The notes below the pieces were generated by a model. That model had not been told where the DNA came from, made no database searches, and saw nothing but the letters and a program-made list of their open reading frames with translations. From Tausonia pullulans (taxonomy: Eukaryota > Basidiomycota > Tremellomycetes > Cystofilobasidiales > Mrakiaceae), in contig OX637621.1 in NCBI GenBank assembly GCA_951802195.1, positions 1,708,625 to 1,772,624 of the forward strand: a DNA stretch of 64,000 bases, read 5' to 3'. The position numbers and the translations under genes were made by a program. Positions within the stretch are counted from its first letter, which is position 1. The number at the start of each line of letters is the position of its first letter. Below are positions 52,627 through 63,782 of the stretch, piece by piece.

Positions 52627-54811
52627 ATTTGCTAGAAGGAGTGTGAGAAAGAGGACCGGGGTGTCGTGAAGACGTGGGCAAGGAATGAAGGAGAGGGAAG
52701 GGAAACTCCGAAGGACTGTGTGGGAAGGAGGAGTGAAGAGGAAGAGATGGGGGTTGGGAGAAGAAGGATGGAGGGAGAGAAAAGCTCTTTCTTTGAGGAG
52801 CAGGCGGAGAAACAGAGCGGGTCCAGCGTGGAGGATGAGTGAGCGAGCGCGCTCACATGTTCGTTCATTCCGTTTTCAAGGGGACGCCCCCGAATCTCTT
52901 GCTTTCTGCCGTTCAATCTGGGGTGGCCTTGGCGGGATGGATACACAAGAGCGATTCCCAAGGCCGGGAACAGAGGAGAGAAGATGAGGAGCTTTCTGTC
53001 TCGGCCTCTTTCGAATGAGACAGAGGACAGGCGGAAGCGGACTGGGTTGCTTCCCTCTAGTTCGGCAGCTCGGTGGCGTCAGTCCTTTTTACTCCGACGA
53101 ACCACGCGTACCGCCACAATCACAAGCAAACTGTTTGAACCACTGCTCCCATGCGCCTGTGCTAGGCTGGGCCAGCGTACGAAAGTTGCTTGAGCGCGCC
53201 TATCTTTCGTCATCATCTGGCCTCGGATCCCACGCTCACTCATTCACTGACGATCACTCGTTCGCTGACGATCACCAGAAGTCCCCGAGTATCGGCAGGA
53301 TTGCGCCGTCGTTCTCTCCTTCAACAGCTATTTTCCTCCCTTACGCTGACTGGGCCGGCGGGACTAGAACATCGCTAAACCTTTGGAGGGGAGAACGCGG
53401 GGGAAAGTGCAAAGATGAGGAGAGAAGAATAAGGACCCGGTAGCAAGCGAGCGACGTCGAGGGTGTTCACCTCTTTTTTCAGCCCTCAAAGCTTGCGACG
53501 GGCATACGAAAGAGTCCAGGCCCTGGCCCTCTCCCACGATGATCATCCCGTCTGATCTTGCTCCTAGCCCCGGTCCGGAGGTCATTTGTCCGGGGAAACA
53601 GCTCCCCCAAAAGCCGGCTCCGCGCTTCTCTCTCAGCTCTCGCTTGCTCTCTCACATGGTTTCTCCCCTGCCCGTCGCCGACGAGAGCGGCCTCCTCCCT
53701 CCCAGTGGGAGGGTCATGTTCTCCTGTGCCGGTCAGATACAGCCACTGCCCGGCTGGATCATCCCGGGGGGAAACCCGCTTGAGACCCCAAATCTGTACT
53801 GATACCACATCATGTTATCTCACGATCCACCGCCGCCATAGCAGCTCGCTTTTTCCCTCTCTCGTCTCGCCCACTGCTCACGAGGGATCTATGAACTCTC
53901 TGTCTCTCACTGCGCTCACCATGTATATCTTCATGGCGGTGCCTTGCTCTGAATTCGATAGAGACGGAATGGGGGTCAACAGCTCTCTTGCGGAGTTGAG
54001 GTGCCTGATGAAGACGCCTCCATCTCGATGAGCAGGTGGGCTAGATTGATTCGGCATGAATACAAAAGCCGAGGAACAGCGCCGAAGCTGTGGTCCGTTG
54101 CCCGAGGATCATGTTTCAACAAGAACGACACAAGGAAGACGACGCAAAAGGAACAAGTCCTGCATACATGCAACCACTCTCCCTTCCTTCAGCCAGCACT
54201 ATGTTACAAAGAGTGGTGGCAGGGGTGGCGCGCGCAGACAGAGACGAACCCAGTTTAGCGTAGGCGCGCGCAGCTTAAGGCCACCGACCTATCTCTGCTC
54301 GTTAACGAGCACATACGCCCGCGTGACGGCAAGGTCAAGGTCCTGCCGGCCGGACCTCGAAATATCTTGTGTTTCGCCAGCGGGACCGGATCGCGAAAGC
54401 GAGAAATCGCAACGGCGACGAGGACAGCCAACAGCAAGGGAGAAAAAACGAGGGTGGTGAGAGCGGCTGGTCGGCGTCTCCAGTTACGTTCGACGCGCCC
54501 GCCTAGCGTCCGTCCCGCGTCGGCCGATCTCGTCCCCGCGCTCTTCTCTTTGCATGCGCCCGTGGGGGGGGGGGGGCAGCGAGGGAGGAAAAAGGGACAG
54601 AACGAGGGGGGTTCGCTCATCGGCACGCTCCAATTTTGTTTCTTCGTTTTCGCTCTCATTCTTGCCCTCGCTTGCGTGTGCTCTCCAGGCCCGTTTTTGG
54701 TTCACCAATGACAGGGAAAAGAGGGGAAAGATCGGAGTGAGGAGCAGGAAGAGATATCGTCATCTCCGTTGTGAAGTTTGACAGCCTGGAGGTCGATCAT
54801 AGGTTCTTTAT
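52627..54811. other. 2.2-kb region without a secure gene
   Basis: Several short open frames are present on both strands, none with splice or family support. Near 53227-53278 there is a small direct repeat of GACGATCACTCGTTCG-type units. A run of ten G residues is at about 54564-54576. The right half may contain the 3' UTR of the small gene ending at 54812. Confidence 0.35.
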
Positions 54812-55301
54812 TTACATGTCGTCATCCACCAGCTCGATCCCGGTCAGGAGTAGGAGGGGAAGAGGATGGCTCCTCTCAGTACGCTGACCGGCGATACGAA
54901 GCTCGCTGATGTCATCTGCGAACTCCAGACAAGGGAAGCTCTGAACAGAAAGAAAATGAAACAAAACATCAAGATTGTGAATTGAATGAGACAAGTCTTC
55001 CAAGAAGGTTGAGCGAGCATCCACCTGAGCGGGCGCGGTATTCTTCTCTCGCACGCAACCGGACTGGAGTTTGGCGCAGACAGACACACCACTTGCGCCG
55101 CCCTACGACCGAGGCATCCTTCGAGACGAAGCTAGTGTTCGACCTATCTGCCCTTGTCTCTAGAAGGACCAGAAGGTTGCTTGAAGCCAGGACGAGAGCT
55201 TTCACATGCCGACTGAGTTTGGGTGGGACACGTGTGTGCTCTTCTCTTCAATGGACACGCGCAGCAGGTGCCTCCTCTTCCTCCGATCCCTCGCTGGCCA
55301 T
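54812..55301 (-). CDS. Small unrecognised protein (about 83 residues)
   Basis: Leftward exons 55301-55257, 55102-55025 and 54940-54812 join in phase. The protein begins MASEGSEEEEAPAAR, continues GVSVCAKLQSGCVREKN, and ends in an ordered segment SFPCLEFADDISELRIAGQR followed by LPLLLLTGIELVDDDM. The third exon is the strongest part: a good acceptor and a hydrophobic strand pattern. The first donor (GTCCAT) is weak, so the N-terminus is uncertain. It is divergent from OLE1 by about 1 kb. I do not recognise the family. Confidence 0.45.
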
Positions 55302-56279
55302 GCCGTAGGCCTGCGGTGAGAGGAGAGCACGAACCAGACTGACTCTCGAGGCGAGCCGTTGATACGCTGCCACGCTCCGAGCCGCGGTGTGCACAAGACG
55401 ATCTGAACCGCTGACTGCCCTCGTGTCCGCAGCAGCAGTGCTCAGTAGCCGAGACAGCCCACGGACAACGGAAGGATCCCTGGAGGAGGGAGCCTGCGAG
55501 CGGGAAGCGGGACGTCGACCGACGTGCCACGAGGATGTCGGCGTGTGCGCGCGCGCTGGAGGGCGCCTGCCCTCGGCGAGACACCGCCGTTCTTTCCACC
55601 TCAACGCTCGACGTTCCCGGAAGATTCCACCCCAAGGCACAGGGCAAGCAAGGGCAAGCAAGGGCAAGCAAGGGCGTGCGATGAGTCCCGAAGACGCTGG
55701 ACGACAAACAAAAGTGGTTGGGGAGGGCTCCCTTGACTCCGGGCCCTCTTGGTCCCCGAGCCCGAGCCGACGGAAAGAGAGGGAAGATCCGGGTGGCCTG
55801 CGTCGGAGGAACGCGGGCTCGGGGCGAGCGCCGCCGCCGACGTGGAGGGGGCGAGGGGCTGCCGCCTCGTCGAGCGGGCCAGACGCGCGCAGCCGGCTCC
55901 AGCCCACTCGAAGGGACCGACGGGGAGCCTGGCTGAGCTTCCAGCGTGCAGACGGCATGGCGAGGGGCTCAAGCATGCCAGGGGGGCAGCCAGCGTGGCC
56001 GGGTGCGGGCGACGGCTGCGCATCCCCAGCGCGGGCGAGGGCGCTGGCGTCGACCAAGTCGTTGGGGAGCGCACGGCGGCCTGCGCCCTCATCAATGAAC
56101 GACCCTCTGAGCCAGCATCTATCTCGCCCTCCATCGACCACCACCTCTTCCCTCCATTCCTCCCCCTCCCTCCCATATCCCCGCCCCTTCCCTCCCTCCC
56201 CTTCTGCTCGCTCCCCCCGGGCCCAACCCCCCGCCCGTGTCACTGCTCCCTCTCGCGCCTCTCGCTGCCTCGACATAGA
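55302..56279. promoter_or_regulatory. Upstream region of OLE1
   Basis: About 1 kb between the small gene and OLE1. It is very GC-rich, which leaves long frames open on both strands by chance. A 10-bp direct repeat (GGGCAAGCAA, three units) is at 55644-55676. A pyrimidine-rich tract at 56125-56235 lies just before the OLE1 start and resembles the CT-rich core promoters common in fungi. Confidence 0.4.
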
Positions 56280-58795
56280 ATGTCTTCCCCTCGGACAGAC
56301 TCGCAACAGCCGCGCCACCGGACCCCGCCGGTCGATGCGCCGCTCTCCCCACCGCTCTCGCCGGAGTCCAAGCCCAAGAGGCTTGCAGACGACAACTGTG
56401 AGCTGTCGTCTCCTGGCGCAACTCGAAGCTAGCCGGGCGCAGGCGCTGACGAGAGATTCCCCCATCGCCCGCACCCCTCCCCTCCACTTTGTGTGTGTTC
56501 TGTCCACCCCCCCCCCCTCAGCCACTGTCCTCCCGACGCTTGAGGAGCCGAAGCCCAGGGCGGTCCCCGTCGACATGGACATCCCTGACAACTATGTCCA
56601 GAACACGCTCGACAAGCAGAAGGTGGGTCCGGCTCCAGCGAGCGAGCGAGCCGCCCGAATCGAGCGAGAGAGCAGTCGAAGCTTCCCCAAGGATTTCGAC
56701 CATGAAACCACGGCCGGCGCTGCCCGGTTTCCTCTCGCGCCGTTTTCTGCTTTCTCTCGCTCTCTCGCTGCTCGCTTGCTCTTGTGCCCAGATGACGGCC
56801 CAGGCTGACCTTTCCCCCTCGTTCTCTGTCTAGGTGCTCCCCCCGGTCACTCTCGCTACCCTTCTCGACAACATCCAATGGGTCTCTTTCATCGTTCTTA
56901 CCGCCACCCCGACCATCGCCCTTATTGGACTCTGGACCACCGAGCTCCAGCTCAAGACCGCGATCTGGAGTGTTATCTACTACTTCATGACGGGTCTTGG
57001 TATCACCGCTGGTGTGTTCTCTTTGCCTTCCTTCCAAGAGAGGGTTTGATGGAGCGGAGAGAGAAGCGTCCTGCTGACTCTCAACCTCTTTCCTCGCTCT
57101 CTCCTAGGTTACCACCGACTCTGGGCTCACCGCTCCTACAATGCTGCCCCGCCTCTTCAATACGCCTTTGCAGCTCTCGGAGCCGGTGCCGTTGAGGGAT
57201 CGATTAAGTGGTGGGCTCGCGGCCACCGCGCTCACCACCGCTACACCGACACCGATCTCGACCCTTACAACGCTCACAAGGGTGCGTCGTCAATCTTGCG
57301 CGCGCGCGTGTGTGTGGCACTCCTCCCACGTCATGAGCTGATCCTCAACGCCGCCTCTTAGGATTCTGGTGGGCCCACGTCGGGTGGATGCTCATCAAGC
57401 CCCGCCGCCAGATTGGAACGGCCGATGTCTCGGATCTCTCGCGCAACAAGGTCATCAAGTGGCAGCACAAGGTGCGTGGTGGCATGGCTCTTTCGCCTTG
57501 TCCCCCCGATCACTGACGCCCCTTTCCGTTCGTCCTCCAGTGGTATCTCTACCTGATCGTCGGTATGGGCTTCATCTTCCCCACCCTCGTTGCTGGTCTC
57601 GGTTGGGGCGACTGGTGGGGTGGATTGTTCTACGCCGGCGCCGCTCGTCTCTGCTTTGTTCACCACGTACGTTCGCCCATGGCGCCGTCGCTTTTTCTTT
57701 TTTGTGTCTCGGGCTCACATCCCTTTCTGTCTCCATCCAGTCCACCTTCTGCGTCAACTCCCTCGCTCACTGGCTGGGCGAGTCCCCCTTTGACGACAAG
57801 CACACCCCGAAAGACCATGTCATCACCGCGCTTTGCACCATCGGCGAGGGCTACCACAACTTCCATCACCAGTTCCCCATGGACTACCGCAACGCAATCA
57901 AGTGGTACCAGGTAAGTTGCGGGTTGCCCATCTTATACCTTTGAGATCACCGTGCGGACGACTGACCTATCGTCTCCGCCACAGTACGACCCGACGAAGT
58001 GGTTCATCATCGTCATGTCATGGATCGGTCAGGCCTCGCACCTCAAGGCCTTCCCCGCCAATGAGATCGCCAAGGGCCAGTACACGATGAAACTCAAGAA
58101 GCTTCATGAGTCCGCCGTCGATATCAAGTGGCCCGTCTCGAACGAGGGCCTCCCCGTTGTCTCGTGGGAGGAGTTCAAGGCCGAGTCCGAGCACCGCCCG
58201 CTCATGGCTATCCACGGCTTCATTCACGACTGCTCCTCCTTCGCCGACGAGCACCCGGGAGGAGCCCACCTCATCAAGCGCGCCATCGGCACCGACGCCA
58301 CGACGGCCTTCTTCGGCGGCGTTTACGACCACTCAAACGCTGCCCACAACCTGCTCGCTATGATGCGCGTCGGCATCCTCTCCCATGGCATGGAGGTCGA
58401 ATCTGAGAAGGTGAGGGCGTCCGCAAAATTTCTCACATCTTCTTACTCGCTGACGCCTGCTTCTCTCCTGTCAGTCCGACTTTGAGAACTCGCCCATCAA
58501 CCCGGAGCGCAAGACTCTCGACGGTGTCCCTCTCCCCTCGGCCGCCGAGCGCCTCCAACAGACGCAGCTCAATTCGCAGGGCCCCAAGCCCAAGGCTCCC
58601 CCTGGCCAGCCTCAGGCGTCGGTCGCCGATCGCTTCACGCTCTCCGTGCCTCCTTCGGAACGTCTCCGCATCAGCAATACAGTCCCCCCGCTCCGGCCGG
58701 GACTTGAGGCTTGCCACGGCAAGCTTCAGGGCTCGTTGCGGGCCGAGGTCGAGGGCGAGATCGCGACGCTGCTCCCTGCCGTCGCGACTGCCTGA
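56280..58795 (+). CDS. OLE1: Delta-9 fatty-acid desaturase with C-terminal cytochrome b5 domain
   Basis: Nine exons (56280-56397, 56522-56622, 56834-57011, 57108-57281, 57362-57471, 57541-57666, 57741-57911, 57985-58410, 58475-58795) join in phase to 574 residues. The three histidine boxes of membrane desaturases are intact: [16 protein letters not shown] and [12 protein letters not shown]. Membrane spans surround [34 protein letters not shown] and [20 protein letters not shown]. The C-terminal cytochrome b5 has the haem motif DEHPGG followed by [18 protein letters not shown] and a second His in VYDHSNAAH. Family knowledge: it makes palmitoleic and oleic acid from acyl-CoA at the ER, taking electrons from the fused b5. 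The tail beyond b5 is longer and Pro-rich compared with yeast Ole1. Confidence 0.97.
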
Positions 58796-59553
58796 GAGCT
58801 TTTATGTGTGTCCCTTCCCCCTTGATGTCTTCTCGTCGCTCTCCCGCCGTCCGGTTGTCCTTCTAGTGTCTTCTCATTCCACCTTTCTCTTTTTTCTTTC
58901 TTTCTTTGGTTGCTTTTATATCACGCCGTCCCCTCTCAATCATCTGTCCCGCCTCCCAACCTCACTTGCACCCCTTGCACAACGTTCCCAACCCCTTCTC
59001 CGCCGTCGCTCCTTAACTTTCGCCCTTCTCGCCTTGCCCTTTTATCCGCTAGATGAGACGTGCAAGCGTGCGATCCTTGAATTTTTCGATGAATGCTTGC
59101 CCATTGATTGTCCGAGTCGTGCTAAGAGGGCGGTAGCGATGGGGTGGGGGGCTCTGGCTCTCACCCATTCATTCTGACTTTTCTGAAGCAAGGACGTTTT
59201 TTTGAAGCGCGACCAAGCGGCGACCTCAAGGGCTGGCTGCCCTTCTCCAGCCCGCCCCGCACGTCCCCGGGGGTTGACAACGAGGCGTGGGCTCAGTTGC
59301 TTAGCTCGACGATGCTCTCCTGGCACGCCAGGCGGCTTTGCATCCAGGCGCAGCAGCCACCAGCTGAGACCTCCTTAGGGCACAAGCGGCCAGCGGACGC
59401 CGCCACGCGTGCTCGCTCGCACCCCCTAACGAACACCTACACGTCTTTCCCGTCGACCTTCCTTCTCTCACTCGCCTCTCGCCCCCTCCCCCTCCCCCCC
59501 TCCCCGCCGTCTTCTCTCGCTCGCCTGCTCTTCTTTCCCCGCCTGCCCCAGCC
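58796..59553. other. Intergenic region
   Basis: About 0.75 kb between OLE1 and the phosphoesterase gene. The first 200 bp are T/CT-rich (OLE1 3' UTR) and 59450-59545 is a CT-rich tract before the next ATG. No gene is supported. Confidence 0.4.
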
Positions 59554-62502
59554 ATGATGGTCAGCAAGCGCGTCGGCGCAGGTCGCGCCAGTGCCGCGGG
59601 CAAGGGTCTCCAGTTCGCACTCACCTTTGGCTGGCTCGTCCTTATCGTCTGGTTCGAGGTCGGTCGTGTCTTCCTGCCCATGGTCACGCCCACAGCTGAC
59701 CCTGTCTTTTGTCCAGGTCGGTGAGGTGCGTGCTCTGCTCCTCGTCGGTCGGGAGATGCGCGTTTCGCATGCCGGCTGTCCTATGTTCACCGAGACCGCA
59801 TGAATGACCTCGTCCAGCTGACGCCGGTTTCCTCGCCAGTTCTACTGGAGCGTCTCCTCCTGCCGTTGGTCGACGCTGGAGAGCGTCCTTGTCGAGGTGA
59901 GCAACCTTCCCGGATCTTGGCCTCTCTATCTTGTCTCCTTGCCGTCCTTCTCCGCCTCCCTCCCTCATGCTGAGCGATCGATCTTGGCCGCTCACCCACG
60001 GCTCTGAACTGAACCACGTTCCCTCTCCCTCTATCCTCTCCTTCGCCTCTCCAGTCTTCGAAGCGCTTGCCGCCCGAGGACCGCCCTTCCCGCGTCCTCC
60101 TCATCGCCGACCCGCAGGTCATCGATTTCGGCTCGCCGACGTTCAGGAAACGGCCGCTGCGGGCTCTCGTGAGTGCCTTTCCTTCACGGGCGCGTCGTCT
60201 CCCACGACGCGTCTTGGCTCCTCCGGACGAACGACGTCGAGGCTTGAGAGCTCACGGCCCTCTTCTTGCTTGCTCACCCCTCCTCCGTGCACATAGGTCT
60301 CCCGCTTCGTTGTCGACACGTTCCTCCGAAAATCCTGGAGTATTGCGATGCGGCTTCGACCGGATGCGGTCGTCTTCCTCGGCGACATGATGGAGACCGG
60401 TCGAGCGGCGACATCGGAGCAGAGGTCCGTCGTCACTGTTCGACCTCCCTGCGGTCTGTCTCCCTTGATCTGACATCGACACATTCAGCTACCAAGCCTA
60501 CGCTGAGCGCTTCAAGGCTATCTTCCGCGCACCGGAGACAATGCCGCTCTTCTTTATCCCGGGCAACCGTGACGTGGTGGGTATTCGGGCAGCACCCTCC
60601 TTTCTTCCTCAGCCCTGACTGCTCTTGCTTCCTCCCTCCCTCAGGGGCTCGGACCGTCGCGCTCCTTCTCCCCCTATGCCCGGGAGCGGTACCATGAGAC
60701 GTTTGGCGACATCAACTACACGTTCGACCTTGCTGGCCACACGTTTGTCCTCATTGACGCGCCCTTGCTCGCCGAGGAAGATTACAGGCGGCATGCGGCT
60801 CAGTGAGTCTCCTCAGCAGAGTGGCAGGAAGAGTACCGGTGCTGACAGGAGTCACAGAATCCGCTTCGGCGAGTGGCAGGGCGTCGAGGGTGGGACGATT
60901 GACTTTGTCGACAAACTGGGAGCGGGTAGGATCCTTTCTCTCTCTCTTTCTCTCTTTCTTTTATCGTACGTAGGTTAAATCTTCCCGTCGGTACGCACTC
61001 GTTCCACAGCCACCTCCCCAAACCCGCGCATCCTCCTCTCGCATATCCCGCTCCTGCGGCGCGAACGACCGGCGTGTGGGCCTCTCCGTCAGGACGGGTT
61101 CATCTCTAATGGCGCCGGGCTGGGTTATCAGAAGCTCCTCGGCAAGGAGACGTCGAACTTTCTCGTGGACAAGATCAAGCCGGCGCTGATGTTCAGGTGC
61201 GCGATGTCGTGATCTGCTGGACTGTTGGGGCTGTGGCTAACTTCTGTCCTTTGCTCGAGTGTAGCGCGGATGATCAAGACGTCTGGTCCGTCCATTCTGC
61301 CGTCCTTCGCAAGCGTACAGTGGCTGACGGCGTCTCCCTGTTTTAGCGACTACACCCATCGCACCGGGCTCCGCGAGGTGACCGTCAAGACATTCTCCAT
61401 GGCGCTCGGCGTCTCCCGGCCGGGCTTCCAAATGCTCTCCCTCGTCAGCCCCGACTTGTCAGACTCGACGCTTCGCTCGACCTCGGACGCGACGTGCAAT
61501 CTCCCGGACCAGCTCTCCATTTACCGGATCTATACCACTTACGCCGTCCTAACCATTCTGTTCCTGCTCCTTGTCAACGCCCGGAGGGCACTCCGTAAGC
61601 GAGGAGGCGCCTCGCGACCGGCCCCGCTCAACCTCGATGGGCTCTCTTCGTCGTCATCGTCGACGCTGTTCAGCGGCGGGCCCGTTTCTGTCGGTGTTGG
61701 CTTGAACCTCATGTCTCGTTCCTCGTCCGCCAATCTTCTCGCACACGGCGTCTCCTCGCCTCGGTCAAGCGTCTATCCTTTCGTCTCGTCGGACTCGCCG
61801 GCTCTCCCTACCGCGTCTCGTCGGGCCTCTCGCTCGATGCCAACCTCACCCCGGCTGGGAGCGTTCGCTAACCTCGCCAACGACGACGATACCGTCCTCC
61901 CCTCGGTAGTCTCGACAAACGATGGGGGTTACTTGACGCCGTCCCACCGGGCGAAGGCCTTCGTCAACGGGCCGTCGGCCTCGTACTCCCAGGTTGATGT
62001 CCTCGACTCGCCGGGGACCCTCGAGGATGGTGTCTCGTCAGAGCGGCAGAGCTATTTCTTCCCTGCTTCCTCCGGCGATGGGGGAATGGTCGGCCTCGGC
62101 ATCCACTCGGGGAACAGCAGCCCCGGTCCAATGCCCTTACCTAACGCTGCGCTTCCAGGAGGCATCGTCGGGTCAGTAGGAGGAGGGAATCGAGGTGGTG
62201 CCCGGCCAGGGGTCCCTCGTAGGCCCTCCCGCCACATCGTAGACAAAGATGCGACGGGTTTCAAGCATGCCCCCATCCGACGAGCAACTGGCGGCAGTGG
62301 AGGACTCATTGGTGGGCTCGCTGCTGAATTGAGGAGTGACCTTCTCGCCGCCAAGGGCGGGAGTTGGTCTTCTAGGCGAGCATGGTGGATCTTGACTGGA
62401 TCTGAGGGTCTTCTTGTTCGGTGGGCTAAAGACTGTTTCGCGGTATTCTGGCCTGCGGCGGTGGCGTTTGTGGTGGTGAATGCGTTTTATTGGGCCTTAT
62501 AG
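59554..62502 (+). CDS. Membrane metallophosphoesterase of the Cdc1/Ted1 family
   Basis: Eleven exons (59554-59658, 59717-59725, 59840-59896, 60055-60168, 60297-60424, 60489-60576, 60645-60802, 60858-60925, 61010-61196, 61265-61285, 61347-62502) join in phase to 696 residues. An N-terminal span (LQFALTFGWLVLIVWFE) is followed by the phosphoesterase core: VLLIADPQVIDFG, VVFLGDMMETGR, FFIPGNRDVG, ILLSHIPLLRR and ADDQDVCDYTH. Family knowledge: Cdc1, Ted1 and PGAP5 remodel GPI-anchor glycans in ER/Golgi. Two usual metal-binding His positions (GNHD, DDHD) read Arg and Gln here. A second span (IYTTYAVLTILFLLLVNA) precedes a ~260-residue Ser/Gly-rich tail, and a final span (FWPAAVAFVVVNAFYWAL) ends the protein. 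Exon 2 is only 9 nt. Confidence 0.87.
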
Positions 62503-62745
62503 ATTATGATTAATTGACCCTCGCCCTTCAATGTTGCCACATTGCAATCCACAGCCGCACGGCCATCTTGCATCGTGGTATCAAGCCTGAGAATGGTTTG
62601 TTCATGACATTGTCGCACCCGCTGTCCTAGTCTCCACCTTACCGTGCAAATGCCCACGCATCCTCGACTTTTTCCCACTTACAGCCTCCCCGATTCCTCC
62701 TTTCAAATCATCTACAAAATGGAGGTCAACCTCATGCTCGACTGA
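62503..62745. other. Spacer after the phosphoesterase gene
   Basis: This is a short 3' flank with no gene recognised. It is probably the 3' UTR of the upstream gene followed by spacer. Confidence 0.3.
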
Positions 62746-63282
62746 CCAAATGCTGACAATGTACCTGCAGAGAAACCTGAGCGAGTGTACTTGGTACTGA
62801 TCGCGAGGGAATTCCTCTTTCTTCCGGTTACTCTTCCGTCCATATCACCTACGTTGCCCTCGCTGAAGGGACTGATCAGTGTGCCTGTTGTCAAGCCAGA
62901 AGCCCTCTTTGGCCTGGGAATCATTGCGTCTGCGGGGTACACGGACAAGCCTTACACTGCGTTCGACCCCATTCCACACTCGCTTGCAGGTGTGCAGAGC
63001 AATGCTTGTTCATCGTTTTATCGTCGCCCGCGTCCGAGTTGCCAGATATCAGCTGTCAGCTGGGCTATCACACCTTCCCTCTCGACACAGACCTTCTCGC
63101 TTTCGTTCAACGTTCCTCTCGGCATCTTTCTTCGTGCACCGTCTTCGTCGCCATCAGCTCCTCTGCCGGACAGACAACTCCTCATCAAGGCATCCATCGT
63201 CAGGAGGGATCACGCTTTCTCCTCCTTGACCGTGCCATCTGTGCCGGGATGTCAGCGAAGAGGAGATCATCGGGTCTTCTAA
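62746..63282 (+). CDS. Possible coding exon(s), unrecognised
   Basis: The frame is open without a stop for about 178 codons up to TAA at 63280-63282. It includes plausible beta-strand-rich text: KPERVYLVLIAREFLFLPVT, LKGLISVPVVKPEALFGLGI, FSLSFNVPLGIFL and RQLLIKASIVRRD. A GTGTGC donor at about 62990 and a CAG acceptor at about 63049 would remove a poorer middle piece in frame. The pattern faintly recalls arrestin-like beta sandwiches, but this is only an impression. No convincing start codon was found, so it may be partial or a decayed gene. Confidence 0.3.
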   Translation, partial: PNADNVPAEKPERVYLVLIAREFLFLPVTLPSISPTLPSLKGLISVPVVKPEALFGLGIIASAGYTDKPYTAFDPIPHSLAGVQSNACSSFYRRPRPSCQISAVSWAITPSLSTQTFSLSFNVPLGIFLRAPSSSPSAPLPDRQLLIKASIVRRDHAFSSLTVPSVPGCQRRGDHRVF

Positions 63283-63782
63283 ACGCTTCCACCTGACATC
63301 GCTCTCCTCTTCAGTCCGGAGAGGCGTCATCACCCTTTTTCGCCTCACCCTCCCTCTCAGGTACGGAGATGCTTCGTCACCCTGGCTAAGTGGCATGACC
63401 ACCAGCTTGACCCTCCTCTGAACCTCCCTCCTCCTCCCCCCCCCCCCCCCCCCAGTCACATAAGAAGGGCTTTTTGAAGGAGAAGACATTGATGGGGGAA
63501 TCCTTGGTCGAGGGCGAATTGGCGATGTAGAAGAGATAAGAGCATTGAATGTAAGCGGAATTCATTCCCTCCTTCGTAAATTCTTGATCCCTGCTTATTC
63601 CTATGATCATCGGATCGGTTGTTGTACCTCATGGCGCTCGCCACCGCCGAAGCTGGAGGGAGCTTTACCTTGCTCGCGACAGAGACATTGCCGGAAAAGC
63701 CCTTGGCATGGTCAGGGGCTCCGTTATCGACGACGAACGAGGATGGTTTATCCCTCCACAAAGTTCCAAAATGCTCTCTGTG
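63283..63782. other. Spacer before terminal array, with poly-C run
   Basis: A run of about 17 C residues lies at 63438-63454 and is a common assembly weak spot. On the minus strand a stretch at 63761-63590 could be coding (FSGNVSVASKVKLPPASAVA) but lacks splice support. Confidence 0.3.

Noticed and set aside
53539-53802. Rightward 87-codon frame MIIPSDLAPSPG...
   Set aside because: It overlaps other frames of equal length, is Pro/Ser-rich, and lacks splice or family support.
55248-56808. Long open frames on both strands (447 codons minus, 473 codons plus) upstream of OLE1
   Set aside because: They overlap each other and OLE1 exon 1, are Arg/Pro/Ser low complexity, and reflect very high GC content. 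Only the OLE1 frame has splice and family support.
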